Made by a program: the position numbers and the translations under genes. Positions 23,006 to 34,959 of a stretch of 64,000 bases of DNA are shown here, in pieces. Numbering within the stretch: position 1 is the first letter of the stretch; every line of letters begins with the position of its first letter. Under the pieces are notes generated by a model. It was not told the origin of the DNA, ran no database searches, and was given only the letters and a program-made list of their open reading frames with translations. The stretch is taken from assembly GCA_030248295.1 (NCBI GenBank), contig JASANH010000142.1, forward strand, positions 62,001 to 126,000, read 5' to 3'. The DNA comes from Mesodorylaimus sp. YZB2_4. Lineage: Eukaryota > Nematoda > Enoplea > Dorylaimida > Dorylaimidae.

Positions 23006-26000
23006 TCAAAGTAGCTTCAGCTGCTGATGATGTTCTTGATTCGAATTTTCGCAAACTTCTTGTAACTTCTTTTCTAATACTCCTAACAGGGCCATCGACA
23101 CTTTGTCGCAAGAATAGCCTTCGTGCAAGCTGGTGACACTGGATAACGATTTCGGATCTCGCTCAACGATGAATTTCAAGACGTCCTAATAGACAAAGAG
23201 TTTGCTTGTGGTGGAGTAGTTGGAGTAGTGATAGGAAATTAGAGAAAGATTAGACCAAACCTTTAGAAATGCGCAGTCAGGAGATTCCGCGAATGCAGGA
23301 TACTGACTGCAATAAGATTCAATGGCATCCTGGAAAGACATCTCGAATCTGTGATAGTAATCTGATTGCTCAGACAGTGGTCTATGCAAGTTTTTGTGGT
23401 CTATGCAAGGGGCAAGTACCTGCGAACAATCCAAATCCTTGCAAATTCTGCACAAAACTGCCTTCGAAATACAATCGACCATCCATTTATCAGAGTCGAT
23501 ATTGCGTGATGCGATCTGAAAAGACATAGGTGAGAAAAGTTCAGGTTCCGGAAGTTTCGTGTACTTTTTCATAAATTGCAGTCGCACGATCAAACTGTTG
23601 CAATTGAGCTGCCAGCTGGCCTGTCCTCAAATAACAGCCGTTCGCTGAACTAAAAGAACAGCTTGGAAATGGTTACGTGGTAATTAGATCCACAAAGACT
23701 GCCTAGATGCAAGAAAAGAAGCGGGGGGGGGGGGGAAGAGGGATTCAGGGCAGCCCATCGGTGGAAGGTTCATTACAGGAGCGGATTATATAGCGTGCTG
23801 AGGGGGAGATACGGCAGCAGGACCCGACGAATCGAGATCAAACAAATGAAAGCAACAGTCAATTTCAGGTCAAGTCAAATAAAGGTTGAGGCTCGTCAAT
23901 CGTATCGCTGCGCAGCGGCTGACTGAGGGAATCACCCGTCAGAGTGATGCTTCAGCCACGGATCGGATGGGAAGACTTTGCCAGCTGCCCCCTGTTCCTT
24001 GTGTTACAGAAAAGCCCCCTTGCAGTAATACAGACCCAGAGATATTTCAGCAGGGCTTTAACTTCAAGATTCGACAAAAGCAGGGATGGAGCAAGCGCGC
24101 AAAAATATTAAAATATTTAGAAGATGAAGAGCTGACCTTTTCCTATCGTCAAGCAAAAAGTACTCTCCCGCTTTCTCATAGTGTTCAATTGCCTTCTCCG
24201 AATCGTGAGCACACGCTTCGTATAGTTCAGCAATCGAATGGTGTTCCATAGCCGCAATGTCCAGCTCCCCCTAGAATGATGGTCATGAAAAAAAGTTACA
24301 TTTAAGTTATCGTTTTGTACCATTTGTGCATAAATTTTTGCAGCTTTTCCAATGCAATGAGCTGCCAAAGGGACGCTGATTCTTCGGAGACACCCAGCGG
24401 CATCCGAATAATTATGTGCCGATTCCCAAGTCGATCCGTACATGCCACATCGTTTGGTGGCACAGATATCAGCCGATTTGAGCATGCATTCACCAGCTTC
24501 TTTCCATCGTTTAGTTAATTTAAAAAGTTTAGCAGCTTCTTCGTACAAATCGCACGCTTCCTTGCCTTTCCCGCCACTGGAACAGAACAAACGTGTTGTA
24601 GTGACCGTGGTGGTTGATGTAATAGGCGGGACAGCCCTACATTAGAGAATATCCCGCGGGGCAGGTCACCTAGTCGTAGGTGCCCGAGACATCAACCCGA
24701 CGGGTTTTAGCCTCGCCTGGAGGAGCGTATCGAGCGGCCAACGAAGGCAACTGATACGCTGTATGCGGCGGCCAGTCAAGGCAATCACACACTGCTCCGT
24801 GCATAAGGCGGCCAGTTAAGGCAACCAGATACACTACCTTCTCCACAGGCCAAACACGCCTACTACATTGGTTACCCCAATGATGCCAGCGGGAAATACC
24901 CAGTTGCGCTGCTTGCGAGTTGCGCCATTCGGACAGCGTCGTTTCAGTTGCGCCGTTTCCTGATTCCGCCGTTTTGAGTAGCGCCGATTCTTTATTGCGC
25001 CGTTTTGAGTTGGGCTGGTGACTAGTTGAGCTGTTTTCTCAGGTAAAATTTACTTTTGTATTTGTATACGGACACGCAAACTCAAATTTATCATTCATAG
25101 ACAAATCAAACATTAAAAAGGTATGTACGATCATGGTCTTACCAATCATTCGATCGGTGTGCTCAAGGTCCATATTTACAAATCCAGTTATAGCATTGAA
25201 AACCCGATGCCCTTGTCCATACAGCAGTCTCGACTCTGCAAATGATATCGCATACAACTACAGTAGAAATCCTATCATTCCGACTTACAGTGCTGTAATA
25301 GATATAAGTATATGCTCAGAGATTAGGTGTGCTCTCGATCTGGATATAATAAACTGTAAAGCTGACTTTAGATTGAACCCACTCAGTGCCGTAAAGATTT
25401 GTGATCAATGCTCGTACTGTGGCTGATTAAATCGCTCAAATTTTGATGGCTTTCGCAAAGAACTTGACAAAAATGTTATTGCACAAACAGCATTCATCAG
25501 GATCATTGCAAGGTAAGTTATTCTGCGAGTAAACACAGGCAACTACCGACCTGGACACGAACCAGACCAGACCAGGATCGAAATAAAGCATAGTCAGGTT
25601 TGTTGATGTTAGTCAGGTTAGACCAAACAAGTTGTAGCAAAGCTCGACAGCTTGTTTAATTGCAGTGAAGATCAAGAAGATCAAGATTCACCCACGATAA
25701 TTCCGATGTAGTTTATGAATAACCCCATCAAAAGCTATTTTAACTGAGAACTTTTCTATTTTTGCTGTGGAATGTGGAATGATACAAGGCACACGGTTTC
25801 TTCCTGGATTGGCCAGGTCAGTCTGGTTCGGCTCTACACCCCGGGTCCTGGTTCGGTGGTTTGGTCCAATCTGGCCACAAACAGTAAATGACCCGGCTCA
25901 ATCTATGAGCGGCGCAACAGAAAGAAGCCCCATTCGGGGCCGGCGCAAACCAAAACAGCGCAAACAGGTCAGCGCAACTATAAACGGCGCAATCAGGAAC

Positions 26001-26186
26001 GGCTCAACTGACCTACACCCGATGCCAGCACAGCAGTTTGCGAAATGACTTCTTCACTTACCCGTACCAGCTTAACAGTCCGAAACAATCTAGAATACTT
26101 CCGATAGCCTTGGATTTCTCAGCTGCTAACTTGGATAGCTGGAACGCTTTCTTCTCAGTTTCCCTCACAGCATCCTCGCTCTCCAT
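23006..26186 (-). CDS. Alpha-SNAP (soluble NSF attachment protein), divergent
   Basis: Seven minus-strand exons (26186-26062, 24576-24321, 24270-24137, 23649-23565, 23515-23420, 23329-23261, 23185-23006) are all in phase, total 945 nt and give 314 residues, against about 295 in the family. The TPR-like helical repeats align by eye with animal alpha-SNAP along the whole length: KEACDLYEEAAKLFKLTKRW, IAAMEHHSIAELYEA, EKAIEHYEKAGEYF, SSANGC, QLAAQLQQFDRATAIYEK, FLKDVLKFIVERD. The protein recruits NSF to SNARE complexes so they can be disassembled after membrane fusion. The C-terminus is extended and Gln/His-rich (NSNQEHHQQLKLL) where the family usually ends in acidic residues plus Leu, which matters because that end stimulates NSF. 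Start 26186 matches the family; a Met at 26273 is also in frame. Intron 1 (1.5 kb) contains a mobile element. Confidence 0.9.
24901..26012. mobile_element. Non-autonomous element with GCGCC/GGCGC subterminal repeats, in alpha-SNAP intron 1
   Basis: The left end is packed with TTGCGCC/GTTTTGAGT-type motifs (CAGTTGCGCCGTTTCCTGAT near 24947). The right end carries their reverse complements (GGCGCAATCAGGAACGGCTC near 25985-26005). The middle (about 25030-25890) is AT-rich and includes no recognisable transposase. The layout matches the 9807-10988 element but with a different motif, so it is a separate family of the same kind. End positions are approximate. Confidence 0.6.
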
Positions 26187-26935
26187 GACGGGTGTGCCTG
26201 AGTATTCGCATTCGCCGCCCTTTTCTGTTCGGACTACCCATTTCGCCTGCAGGAGCTGTCTTTTCGTATTCATGCGGGCATTTCTTTAATTAAGGCTGCC
26301 TAATTAGCAAGACTGAATTCTTTTCGCTCAGCATTATATTTTCTCGCATATTTTTAAACACTGCTGTAGAAACTCGAAATCTGAATTGGCACATTCGCTT
26401 CGCTGTCTACTTGGAGATCAAATCAGGTTATCTACATGTCAGGGAAAATCAGTGATGATTGCTTTTCGTTTCGGTCCGGATACTTTAGGCCAGAAGCCAG
26501 TCAGAATAAATTTTTACAGCATTGATTTTTTGTTCTTCATAAAGATAGATGCAAACGCAGTTTTTAGCGCGAGAAGCTGAGTATTCTTCGAATTAGACCG
26601 TAAGGTACAAACTTGAAATAAAGTGGAAAATTATAAATATGGTGCAACAAAACCTCATGTCGTGGATCCCATGAAACTGCTGGGACTTGGTGGAATCTAG
26701 TCACCTTTTCAGCGAGGTGTTTCCAGATTCCCTTCAGTCACACGATTTGGAGATTTGTAATGGGATCTACCTATGTACAGTGCAAACAAGACCTAGATCC
26801 TGCATGGGTGCCGTACGTTTATCAGAAGGGTCGTGGTACTAGTAAGAAATGATGGGTTAGGCCTGGTACACTATCGGGGATGCTTCTGGAGAGGCGGCGG
26901 CGCTTGTGCAGCGGTTCGGCATTCGTCTACCCTTA

Positions 26936-27245
26936 TTGGTTGGTGGCGAGTGGCTGAACTCGTCCCGGGTTCAACCCTTGGTGATGGAAATCTGTTTGCG
27001 AACCATAAACCCTCGCTGACCTTGCACGCCAGGCCGTGGGTGACTCACCCGGTACCGCCGAGGTGTCTTAGTGGAGAGACGGAAGCCGAACAGTCTCGAC
27101 TGTCCAACAAGGACAGGGTTCAAAGCCCACCCGCCATCGTACGAGGAAGTCAGTGCCCAATCCAGGACACCCTCGCGTGGAGGTGCTCCTAGTGGAGGAC
27201 ACACAGAGGGAAACTGCCGTGAGAGCTGTCACCGCACAGCCTCGC
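26936..27245 (+). repeat. tRNA-derived SINE-like family B, copy 1 (full length)
   Basis: The 5' head (GGCGAGTGGCTGAACTCG, then CGGGTTCAACCC) resembles a tRNA D-arm/A-box and a B-box. The body (GACCTTGCACGCCAGG, GTGACTCACCC, ACAGTCTCGACTGTC, CACCCGCCATCGTACGAGGA, GGTGCTCCTAGTGGAGGACAC) recurs inverted at 51541-51780 and, more diverged, at 61985-62285. Three copies with the same layout and a pol III-type head mark a dispersed SINE family. Confidence 0.7.
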
Positions 27246-27479
27246 ATCATATCATGCCCTCTGGCCGGCTATAAACATAAACGGGTTGGAAGTCCCGTGG
27301 GGGTGGGGGGGGGGGGGGCTGGAGTGGCGTGGGGTCCAACCCACAAAAAATCACTTTTTCATCATTTTCAGCCGCTCAGGAGTGGCGGTGGTGTCAAGGC
27401 TGGGAGACACGCATAAGACTGTACAGCAGAGTATGGCTTCCGGGTTAGCAATCCAGCGTTGATACACTCCTAAAGCCCG

Positions 27480-27608
27480 AAGTATAGTTCGATGCGATGC
27501 GTCAAATAAGCGTGCGATGCGACGCTTTTGGGTCAACTGACAATGTAAAAAAGTGCCTAAAACGTCGCATCGCAAGCTTATTTGACGCATCGCATCGAAC
27601 TATACTTC
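27480..27608. repeat. Foldback hairpin with about 45-bp arms
   Basis: The left arm from 27480 (GAAGTATAGTTCGATGCGAT...) and the right arm ending at 27608 (...ATCGCATCGAACTATACTTC) are near-perfect reverse complements over about 45 bp, around a loop of about 40 nt. The arms contain two GATGCGATGCG-type repeats. No coding content; a miniature foldback element or cruciform-forming sequence. Confidence 0.8.
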
Positions 27609-27686
27609 CAGCTTAACGGTAGTACACTTTGCGTAGTAGAAGTCGAATAGCGCACAGTGGTCACAGACGTTTGGCATTTCTATTCT

Positions 27687-27902
27687 TCACCACATAGCCT
27701 CGTCCGTCGGACATTTGGCGCAGCGAATTCGCACCATGAAAGTAGGGAAGACTGCCCTCTGTCGGTCGACACGGGGGGTGTCCATGACTAAATAGCGATC
27801 ATGGAAAAGCTGGCTCGTACTTTCATTTCTCCAACGCAAAATCACATCGTGTCGATTCTCGTGTTGCAGAAATACATTAAGATCTTTGCACATGGTGAGA
27901 AA
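27687..27902 (-). CDS. Possible last exon of an unknown gene
   Basis: A minus-strand open frame follows a good acceptor (TTTTCTCGTCAG) and runs 71 codons to a stop. Its composition looks protein-like: FLQHENRHDVILRWRNES, then FHDRYLVMDTPRVDRQR and VRIRCAKCPTDEAMW with a CAKC pair. No family is recognised and no upstream exon with a start was found before the repeats, so this may be an exon of an unseen gene, a gene relic or a chance frame. Confidence 0.25.
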   Translation of the reverse strand, partial: FLTMCKDLNVFLQHENRHDVILRWRNESTSQLFHDRYLVMDTPRVDRQRAVFPTFMVRIRCAKCPTDEAMW

Positions 27903-28787
27903 CTGACGAGAAAAGGCGCAATCACAGGCAGCGCTGAGGGGCGAGACTCATTATATTCATAGTCGATAGCTTATTACGTGACTGCAGTGCTGACGCACTA
28001 CGACTGCGTTATGTCACACAAAAGAATACAACTTTTTATTAGCTCCAATATTATAAATTATAAATCCTAATTATACCCAAAAACTATATGTATTATATGA
28101 AGTAAAATCTGATAGCATACTATAACATATCCGTACTTATATCACCCGTTACACCATTATCGCACTATCAGTACTTGATGCGGATATCCATATAACCAGT
28201 ATACGTACTGCCAAAAACTTTAAACCATCTAACAAACAACACACACCCGGTTTACAATAGGCAAGGACATAACTAGAACAACAAACAAAGGTCAAAACGC
28301 ACGTGGTGCGAACATGCGCACAACTACAAGTATCGTAATTTGGAAAAGTGAAACACGATTTTCATAGAAAAGAATAAACTTATATTGCAATTACGTCGAC
28401 AACACAAAAATATAACTTCGTTCTGTAAAAATTTAGTACAAAGTTAAAATTTTTGAAATGCTAACTGAACTTTCATCTACACTACGTTTAGTACTGTACA
28501 GTACATGAGCCCGTTTTCCCCAAATTACCCAAACCCGAACCAATACACCGAAGACCATACTTCGAGCGGAATCTCGATTTCGAACTACACGAAGCACAAG
28601 ATCACCAATATGTTACTCTCACAATTAAAAACCCACGCCTCGCTTTAATGACCGCTTTCGGTCTGCCAGCCATAACTACCCGCACGCAATTACCTATATA
28701 AACGTGCTTAGCCATCACGAACCCGTCAAGACACCCATTCATGAGGACTGCTCGAAGCGATCGGCTGTTGCTATTCCCATAAACCAA

Positions 28788-31221
28788 TTAGGTTTCAGAC
28801 ATATCCATCATGGCCGAAGTAGTAAACACTGGCCGCGTGCTGGCATTTGGTGCAGACAAATCGTCAACACCATCCGCGTATGGCGTGTGCTCCAAAGACG
28901 GATTCCACGACCACCCCCACATGGGTCTGCTGGATGCTTCGAGAGTCGCGCCTAACACCTCGTCAATATTGCAATCTAGATCCCCCTCGATTTGAAGACC
29001 AGCCAAATCGTCAGGTAAATCTGACGCTGATGCCGATTCGTGGTTCTGAAAAAATATAGATTGGAAAAACGACATTGAATTTGGACGGATGCTCCGTAAT
29101 CCTCGCTTGTACTCTCGGGCTATATGATTTCACGGCGGTCTGACCCTGGGGATATAAGTGGGGGGGGGGGGGGGGGCTACAGGGATTCGAACGGGCCGGG
29201 CGTTCGCTTGTATGTCCTGTACAAAAGTACCTAATATTAGGCTTTCTACTGGTATATACTGTGGGACCTAATAATAGGCATTTTTGTTAGCTATGATGAT
29301 GAAAAACAGTGAAAAAAAAACGAAAACATGGGTGCCCAAAATCGATCTTATGACGTACGTTCTACACGGGGGGTGTACCGTCAGTGAACAAGCGCGAGGA
29401 GTTCCGTCAAGCTCGAGAAAAAACTACGAAAAAGAAGAATGTAAGAAATCACAAACATTGCTGCGTGATCACTTGATCGATCTTGGACGAGAGATGTTTG
29501 AACACACAACTAATTAGTTGCGCTTGTTGGCGCAGAACTTACATGCTGCTGATACATTCCGCACAGTTGATGATCCCACCTCGCCACACTCTTATGCGCG
29601 TTGCGATGGTCGTTGGCTTCATCGGTTTGTGTCATTCCATCGCACTTGACCACGGTGCGCATGGGGAGCAGACCATTGAAGTTGATATCCTCCACATTGC
29701 CCCACGCTGTCTTGACTCGCAACGTTTGGCTGGGTGTCCCCACGCCGCTACCGCCTTCATCGGTTCGATTGGCCATGTTCAACGATTCAGCGATGTTGGG
29801 CCAAGTGTTAAAGTGGTTCAAGGACCCGCTTAACTGACCACCATTCGTACTTGGACTGGACTGAGAACAGGAGCTACTGGCGGACGAGGTCCAGCTGTAC
29901 ATGCCAGGCGAAGAGTCGGAGGTAGTATTTTGACCGCAGTCGCTGGATTGGAAGCTGACTTCCAACTGGGCATGCCGATATGGGTGAACAGAAGTTGGTG
30001 ATTCTTTACAGACCAACGTGACTGAGGGGACCAAATTAGTTGGACTATGGATCAGATGTTTCGATTCCCTTTGCGATGCGTCGACTGCGCAAGGTTTCAA
30101 GAACACAGTGTCGTCCACGCTGCTTTCGTTGCCATTTAGTTCTGCAACAGAGAAGGCCTCATCAAATTGCTTATCAATAAGAGCTAATAAACTGACTTGT
30201 CATGCTTCCAAATGGTGATTCACCCGAGTGTGACAAGTTGAATCCAGTATTTCCCACGCTGAACATAGTCATGTCGCTGCTATGAGTCGGTATGGCTGGA
30301 CGAATCGGAGTGTAATGGGTGCGTTGTGTGTTCGCGTTTGAAAACTGGAAATTCGTTGTTGACATTATATCATTGGTCGACGCAACCCTGTAAGTAATCT
30401 TGTGCGCTCCAGTGGTTTCTTTTGGGACGTTTGCTTGCGGACACGGGACGGGCCCGCTGTACGTATTTCGACGCGGTGGCAAGAACGGTTCGTTGTCATC
30501 AAAGTTCCCATTCGCACTGTCCACGTTGACGGTGGGACGAAGGACCAATCTTCGTTTGGCCACTTCAGCCATGTCTACTGTCCACCACGATGGTTTCTCC
30601 ATGCCGTGACGTTTAACGCGTTTGAAGCAAGTTTGTACGGAAAGGTTGTGACGAACAGCATTCTGAAAGGAACGAAGAGGTGCGGGGGCTAAATGATAAT
30701 CATCCATTTGGATCCCATCTTGTAATTAGTGTGCTTTGATCGCGTGACAGACTAATTAGAGCCCGGAAATTCCCGCCTCTCTACCACGCTGTACACATCA
30801 CAAGACCTACCTTCCATCCCAGAGAACTGTGCATGTATCTCTGATCTTTGAACGATGGCACATTCAAGACAAACCAATCGTAAATTTCGGCCAAAGTTTT
30901 TCGTTTTTCTGGCGAACTGAGAATGGCGCTAGCGATGAGTTCCGTGTATGAGTGACGGCGCTTTTTTATTTGCGCTTGTCCAGCCGTCCCATTGCTCATT
31001 GACTTGGACCGACTTCGTTGCGCATCCATGACGAAATTAGCCTCTTGATTGCTTGTTGCATCGTCCGTTTCGTAAATGCAACTCAAACCAGTCGGTCGAG
31101 ATGGACCCATCGACTGTTTACGAGTATTTTCCAGAAATGCCGGCCGCTGCATGTGAGACCACGAGTTTGAACGGAACAAAGGGCGATCTTGCTCATCATC
31201 TTCAACGTCGACCGGATCCAT
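28788..31221 (-). CDS. FOXO-type forkhead transcription factor, paralogue 2
   Basis: Four exons (31221-30811, 30662-30197, 30141-29543, 29045-28788) total 1734 nt and give 577 residues. The N-terminus has RPLFRSNSW (residues 13-21), a first Akt-site-like motif. The forkhead domain is at about 92-176 (HSYTELIASAILSSPEKR, FKDQRYMHSSLGWKNAVRH, KPSWWTVD). The second Akt site is degenerate: KRRLVL, where paralogue 1 has KRRLSL. The shared TLRVKTA block and an MTQTDE motif follow. The last exon includes LDCNIDEVLG, resembling the acidic FOXO transactivation helix, which is less clear in paralogue 1. It is longer and more typical than paralogue 1, with conserved splice positions inside the forkhead. 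It presumably regulates stress and starvation genes in the nucleus. Confidence 0.9.
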
Positions 31222-34200
31222 CTTAGCGCTCTAAAATTAGAACCTCTCTATGTTATATGCATAAAAATCGTAAAAAAGAAAACTTCGCGAAGCAGAGATA
31301 CTGTAACTAATAGGAATTTCTCGTTTCGGGACTTCCTCGTATAGAACACCCCAACTTCCCCTCAGACTATCTCACAGTCCACCCTGCCCTCAAGATTATT
31401 CGATGAAACAACATCGACGAAAAACAAGCCCGTCAGACGCAGAGTGTCGCTTTTCTCTTATTAGGGATGGTTGCCGTGATCACGAATAGACAGATCTACT
31501 CGGAAAACAGAAGCCGCATGATGTCAGATGTTTGTCCTGGCAACAGATCACTTTTTGCCACTTGCAGCTCAATGTCACGAGCAATATCTTCTGGGAGTTC
31601 AGCGGACACACAATGACACCGGTGAGGATGGATAGAGCAATTTTATCAGGCACCCCTAGTACAGAACCTCCCAGCCCTGGCCTCGTTGAGAATACGTCGG
31701 CATGGATACTTTTCACGGTCCACATTTTGCGCAAAAACAGTCATTACTTGAAACCCCGTGCTGAGCAGCTAACGTAGGAGACGACCAGACAGACGGCCAG
31801 ACACACGGGTTTTGAAACTTTGAAAAGATACATTCCAGACAATTACAAATTCTACTTTCTTCCTTATTAGGAAAATAGAACTCCTATCTCTTAAAACTAG
31901 ACAAAGAGCTTTGACGAAAACATACTTCGAGCAAGACAACTATTCCCTAAGAATAGGCCCCAGGGAGTCACTAAGTCAACAGCAAGCGGGAACACCCGCG
32001 CTATCAGGGTCAACATAAAATGAAATCTTGGCAATGGCTAGCTACAAAAAAAACTTGTTTTGCCGAGTTGTGTACGTATGAGTGAACGTAAAATAAGTAT
32101 ATTCTTCGACTACTTTTAGTTTGATGTCATCAATACGCGCAGGAAACAATAAATATATGGCACGTCAGTCCTCTCATTACGCATCGCTCTTTGCCCTTTT
32201 GTGCAAGTCTCCATCAACATTTGGGAAAAAATGTTTCCAAAAGATTAAAATACACTTAACTAAAATCACGTGATATTCACGTTTCTACGAAATCTTTGTG
32301 GGGCGAAAGAACTCTTGGCGCTCACCTGGCTAGCCCAGTCACTGATGTATTTTTTTGTCTCAAAAGTTACCATGCGCACGTTCACCCAACGAGCTCATCT
32401 TGGGTAAACGATGATGGGGAGTCACAAGTGCTTGGTGCAAATTTCGGATTCGAAGGAGGAGAAAATAGAAGCAAGTAAGAACTGCGAAAATAAAACAAGA
32501 TCTATCAAAATATGGGCACCAAGCTGAAAAACAGGACCCGATGATTTTGAACCCAGAAGACGCAAAATGAAAAACAGTTGCAGCTGGAATAAGAGTTGTA
32601 AGAAGCTTATTTTAGTGGCGCATACTGCCAAAAGTGATCCTCAATATTCCATATGCATAACTAGTTACATTGTGCGCTCTAACGAACTAGAGCACGAATG
32701 CCGCTGGGCACAAGGATCCTTTTTTTACGTAGAAAAGTAAAAAAGAAAAGCAGTGGCCAGCAGCCATCGAAAGTCTAAGCAAGAATTGATGGTCAACATT
32801 ACGTAAGGACCTAATTAGCTGTTTCGCTTACCTCCTGAGGGCTAAGAATTCCAGAGCAGGAACTAAATACTTGCTAGAGCTCGTCAATATAATTTGCCCA
32901 CAGCGAATTCTTTTATGGCCTCTTTCCATAAAATATCGACCCGCAGCTGTTTATCGAACGAACCGCCGATCTATACTTGCTCGTTCAATAAAAGTGCTTT
33001 CTTAGTGCGTTGCTGCTCTCTGCTGAAACACGTTTCGGTTGTGGAGGCTTCAGATGTGCCGCACAGTTTTCGAATACGCAACCAGTTGCGTCAAAGGGAG
33101 CGAAACTAGTACGTAGCTACCTGAACGGACAAATATAATTCCGAACCAGGGACCCAGATGGTTTACTGCCGGCACGTTTTCACGTAACGATCATGCCGAA
33201 AGTATAAAAAGATAGGACTAGTCTTGAGTGAAAGAATAAATACTCGAATGAGCATTCTTGAATGTTTTTGTTTTTCCTATTTCTACAGGGGAGCAAGAGC
33301 GCTCTCGCGAAAGTGCACGTAACGTTGGCGATCCGGGCGGCGTAGGTAACTGAAGAATACGCTCTAACTAGGCGAGCTGAGCGAAACTTGGCAACCATCT
33401 GACATCAACAAGCTTGTTTTTCCAAAGACTCGCTGTGCGCAGCGCGTGAGAGCGGAAACATGTTTCTGCCCTTCGAGTCGATCTATTGGCGCAGTCGGGC
33501 GAAAACAGCTGCCTGACGTCGATTGCGTGAAAGCAGCATGCGCCAGAGAGCTACCCTTACATACATGGGCACTCGTCAGGGAGTATCTGGCAATTGGCGG
33601 ATCGATTCACTTTTTTCAACAGTCGACCAAGCGTCAAGAGGGGCCGTCGTTTTTGTCACTAATAATACACCATATTCGATATTGGACGAACGTGGGTGGG
33701 CTGAAGCAGGGATAGCAAGGAAGTTGTTTCCCAATTTTGCGCATGTTGGTACGGGAGCACTCACCGTCCATCCACGCAGAATTATCCTGGGGACTCGCGT
33801 GCTTCTGCGCGATGTACAGTAGATTGCACTGTGCAAAATAATTCGGTTGAAGAGTTGGCTCGCTAAAGTGTTTATTCGCGTGTAAATTTCCAAGAATATA
33901 GTTCCGTTATCTCGCATTTGTTATTCGAAGGAAGAAGTAAAAGATGCCGTCGCTCTTGTTTTCACGTACAGTGTTCAACTTTCTGCTTTATGTCATCCCT
34001 TAGAGGCCAGATCAGTATGCATAAACAGCATAAAATGATAAGCTGATTAGCTGCCGGGGAAGATTCGTGGCAAACATCTATTGAGGTCGGATCTAGGAAT
34101 AATCGGTGACTCCAAACAGAGCCACGGCTTATGATTATGGTATGTTATTTTGTTCCTGGTCAAAACACCACGTAATTACAAAAGCAAAATAACATTTTGG

Positions 34201-34959
34201 AAGTGAGCTTAGTAATTTGCGTATTATGAACTGAAAAATACAAAGTTTTTAAGTGTGCCACGATCCCGTTGGTATCGTCACTAGGGAATTCAAATTTCCT
34301 TGTTATTCTATGAATAAAACATGCTGCGCGAACGAATTAGACTTTGATCCTTTGTTTGGCTATGGCTGAAGACTGCGAGTGCGAGCGAGGTGCACGAAGT
34401 CCGCTAGCATGGAGGGGGCCGTAATTATTCGACAAACATCGTAAAAATTACGTGCGTCTTACACAGCAGCACGTGCTAGAAAGTGGCCGAAGCATGTTGT
34501 TTGCTGCCGTTTTAGCCATCTTGTCGCCTTTGTCCAGGTGCCTGTGCGTGAGCCACTAAAATATGTTTCCACTGCCTTGAAAAGCTTCGAGTGGCTTTGA
34601 GGTGCAAACAACGCATTTCACTGCGTCGAATGTTATCGGCATAGAATAGAAGAGGAACTGGTGAAAATAATGACGTGGCCGCTACGTAAATACGAGCACA
34701 TCTAAATACGCCAACGATAGGTGCTTATGATGCGTAAATGGCTAATGAGAGAAGGTGCACTCAAGCCAAGAAGACCCAACGTTGCATGTTTATGAAACTG
34801 GACTGGTGCCAAAGCTGTGGAATTACCTTGAGCTAGTTGTTAGCGAGTTGTTGTTGCAGATCAGGGCCCGTGGACCAAACTTGAGTGGGTGAATATGAGC
34901 TATTCTAACAAGGTCGATGTTGTTGCTTTACGAACCTCTACAGTACACTATAAGCAAGC
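31222..34959. other. Gene-poor region upstream of FOXO paralogue 2
   Basis: One possible coding remnant (31496-31725, minus) is listed separately. An AATAAAAGTGCTTTCTTAG run near 32987 with surrounding sequence looks polyadenylation-like but no LTR pair was found. The rest shows no gene, RNA or clear repeat that could be supported by eye. Confidence 0.4.
31496..31725 (-). pseudogene. Unidentified coding remnant with apparent frame change
   Basis: The minus-strand frame from a Met at 31725 reads as an ordinary protein (WTVKSIHADVFSTRPGLGG, then GVPDKIALSILTG). The adjacent frame then continues with equally protein-like SAELPEDIARDIELQVAK and LLPGQTSDIMRLLFSE before a stop at 31496. The two halves overlap near 31600 and no intron of workable length links them, so a small indel or a misread exon boundary is likely. 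The family was not recognised. It lies about 275 bp upstream of the FOXO paralogue 2 start on the same strand. Confidence 0.35.

Larger units (their letters stand above)
26187..28787. other. Intergenic region with SINE, foldback hairpin and one possible exon
   Basis: Lies between the divergent start of alpha-SNAP and the 3' end of FOXO paralogue 2. It contains a tRNA-derived SINE copy (26936-27245), a G-homopolymer near 27306-27318, a foldback hairpin (27480-27608) and a possible exon (27687-27902). 27950-28787 is AT-rich and holds nothing recognisable beyond the probable FOXO 3' UTR. Confidence 0.5.

Noticed and set aside
25039..25426. Open frames inside the alpha-SNAP intron element as transposase
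   Set aside because: Short, no DDE residues or zinc-finger signature, and the two frames lie on opposite strands of the same AT-rich DNA.
29157..29215. tRNA-like B-box (GTTCGAATCC on the minus strand) beside a G-run
   Set aside because: No A-box, anticodon arm or acceptor pairing; a lone motif in an intron of FOXO paralogue 2.
32880..33170. Possible LTR (AATAAAAGTGCTTTC run, 5'-TG/CA-like ends nearby)
   Set aside because: No second LTR, primer-binding site or gag/pol frame could be found in the surrounding 5 kb.
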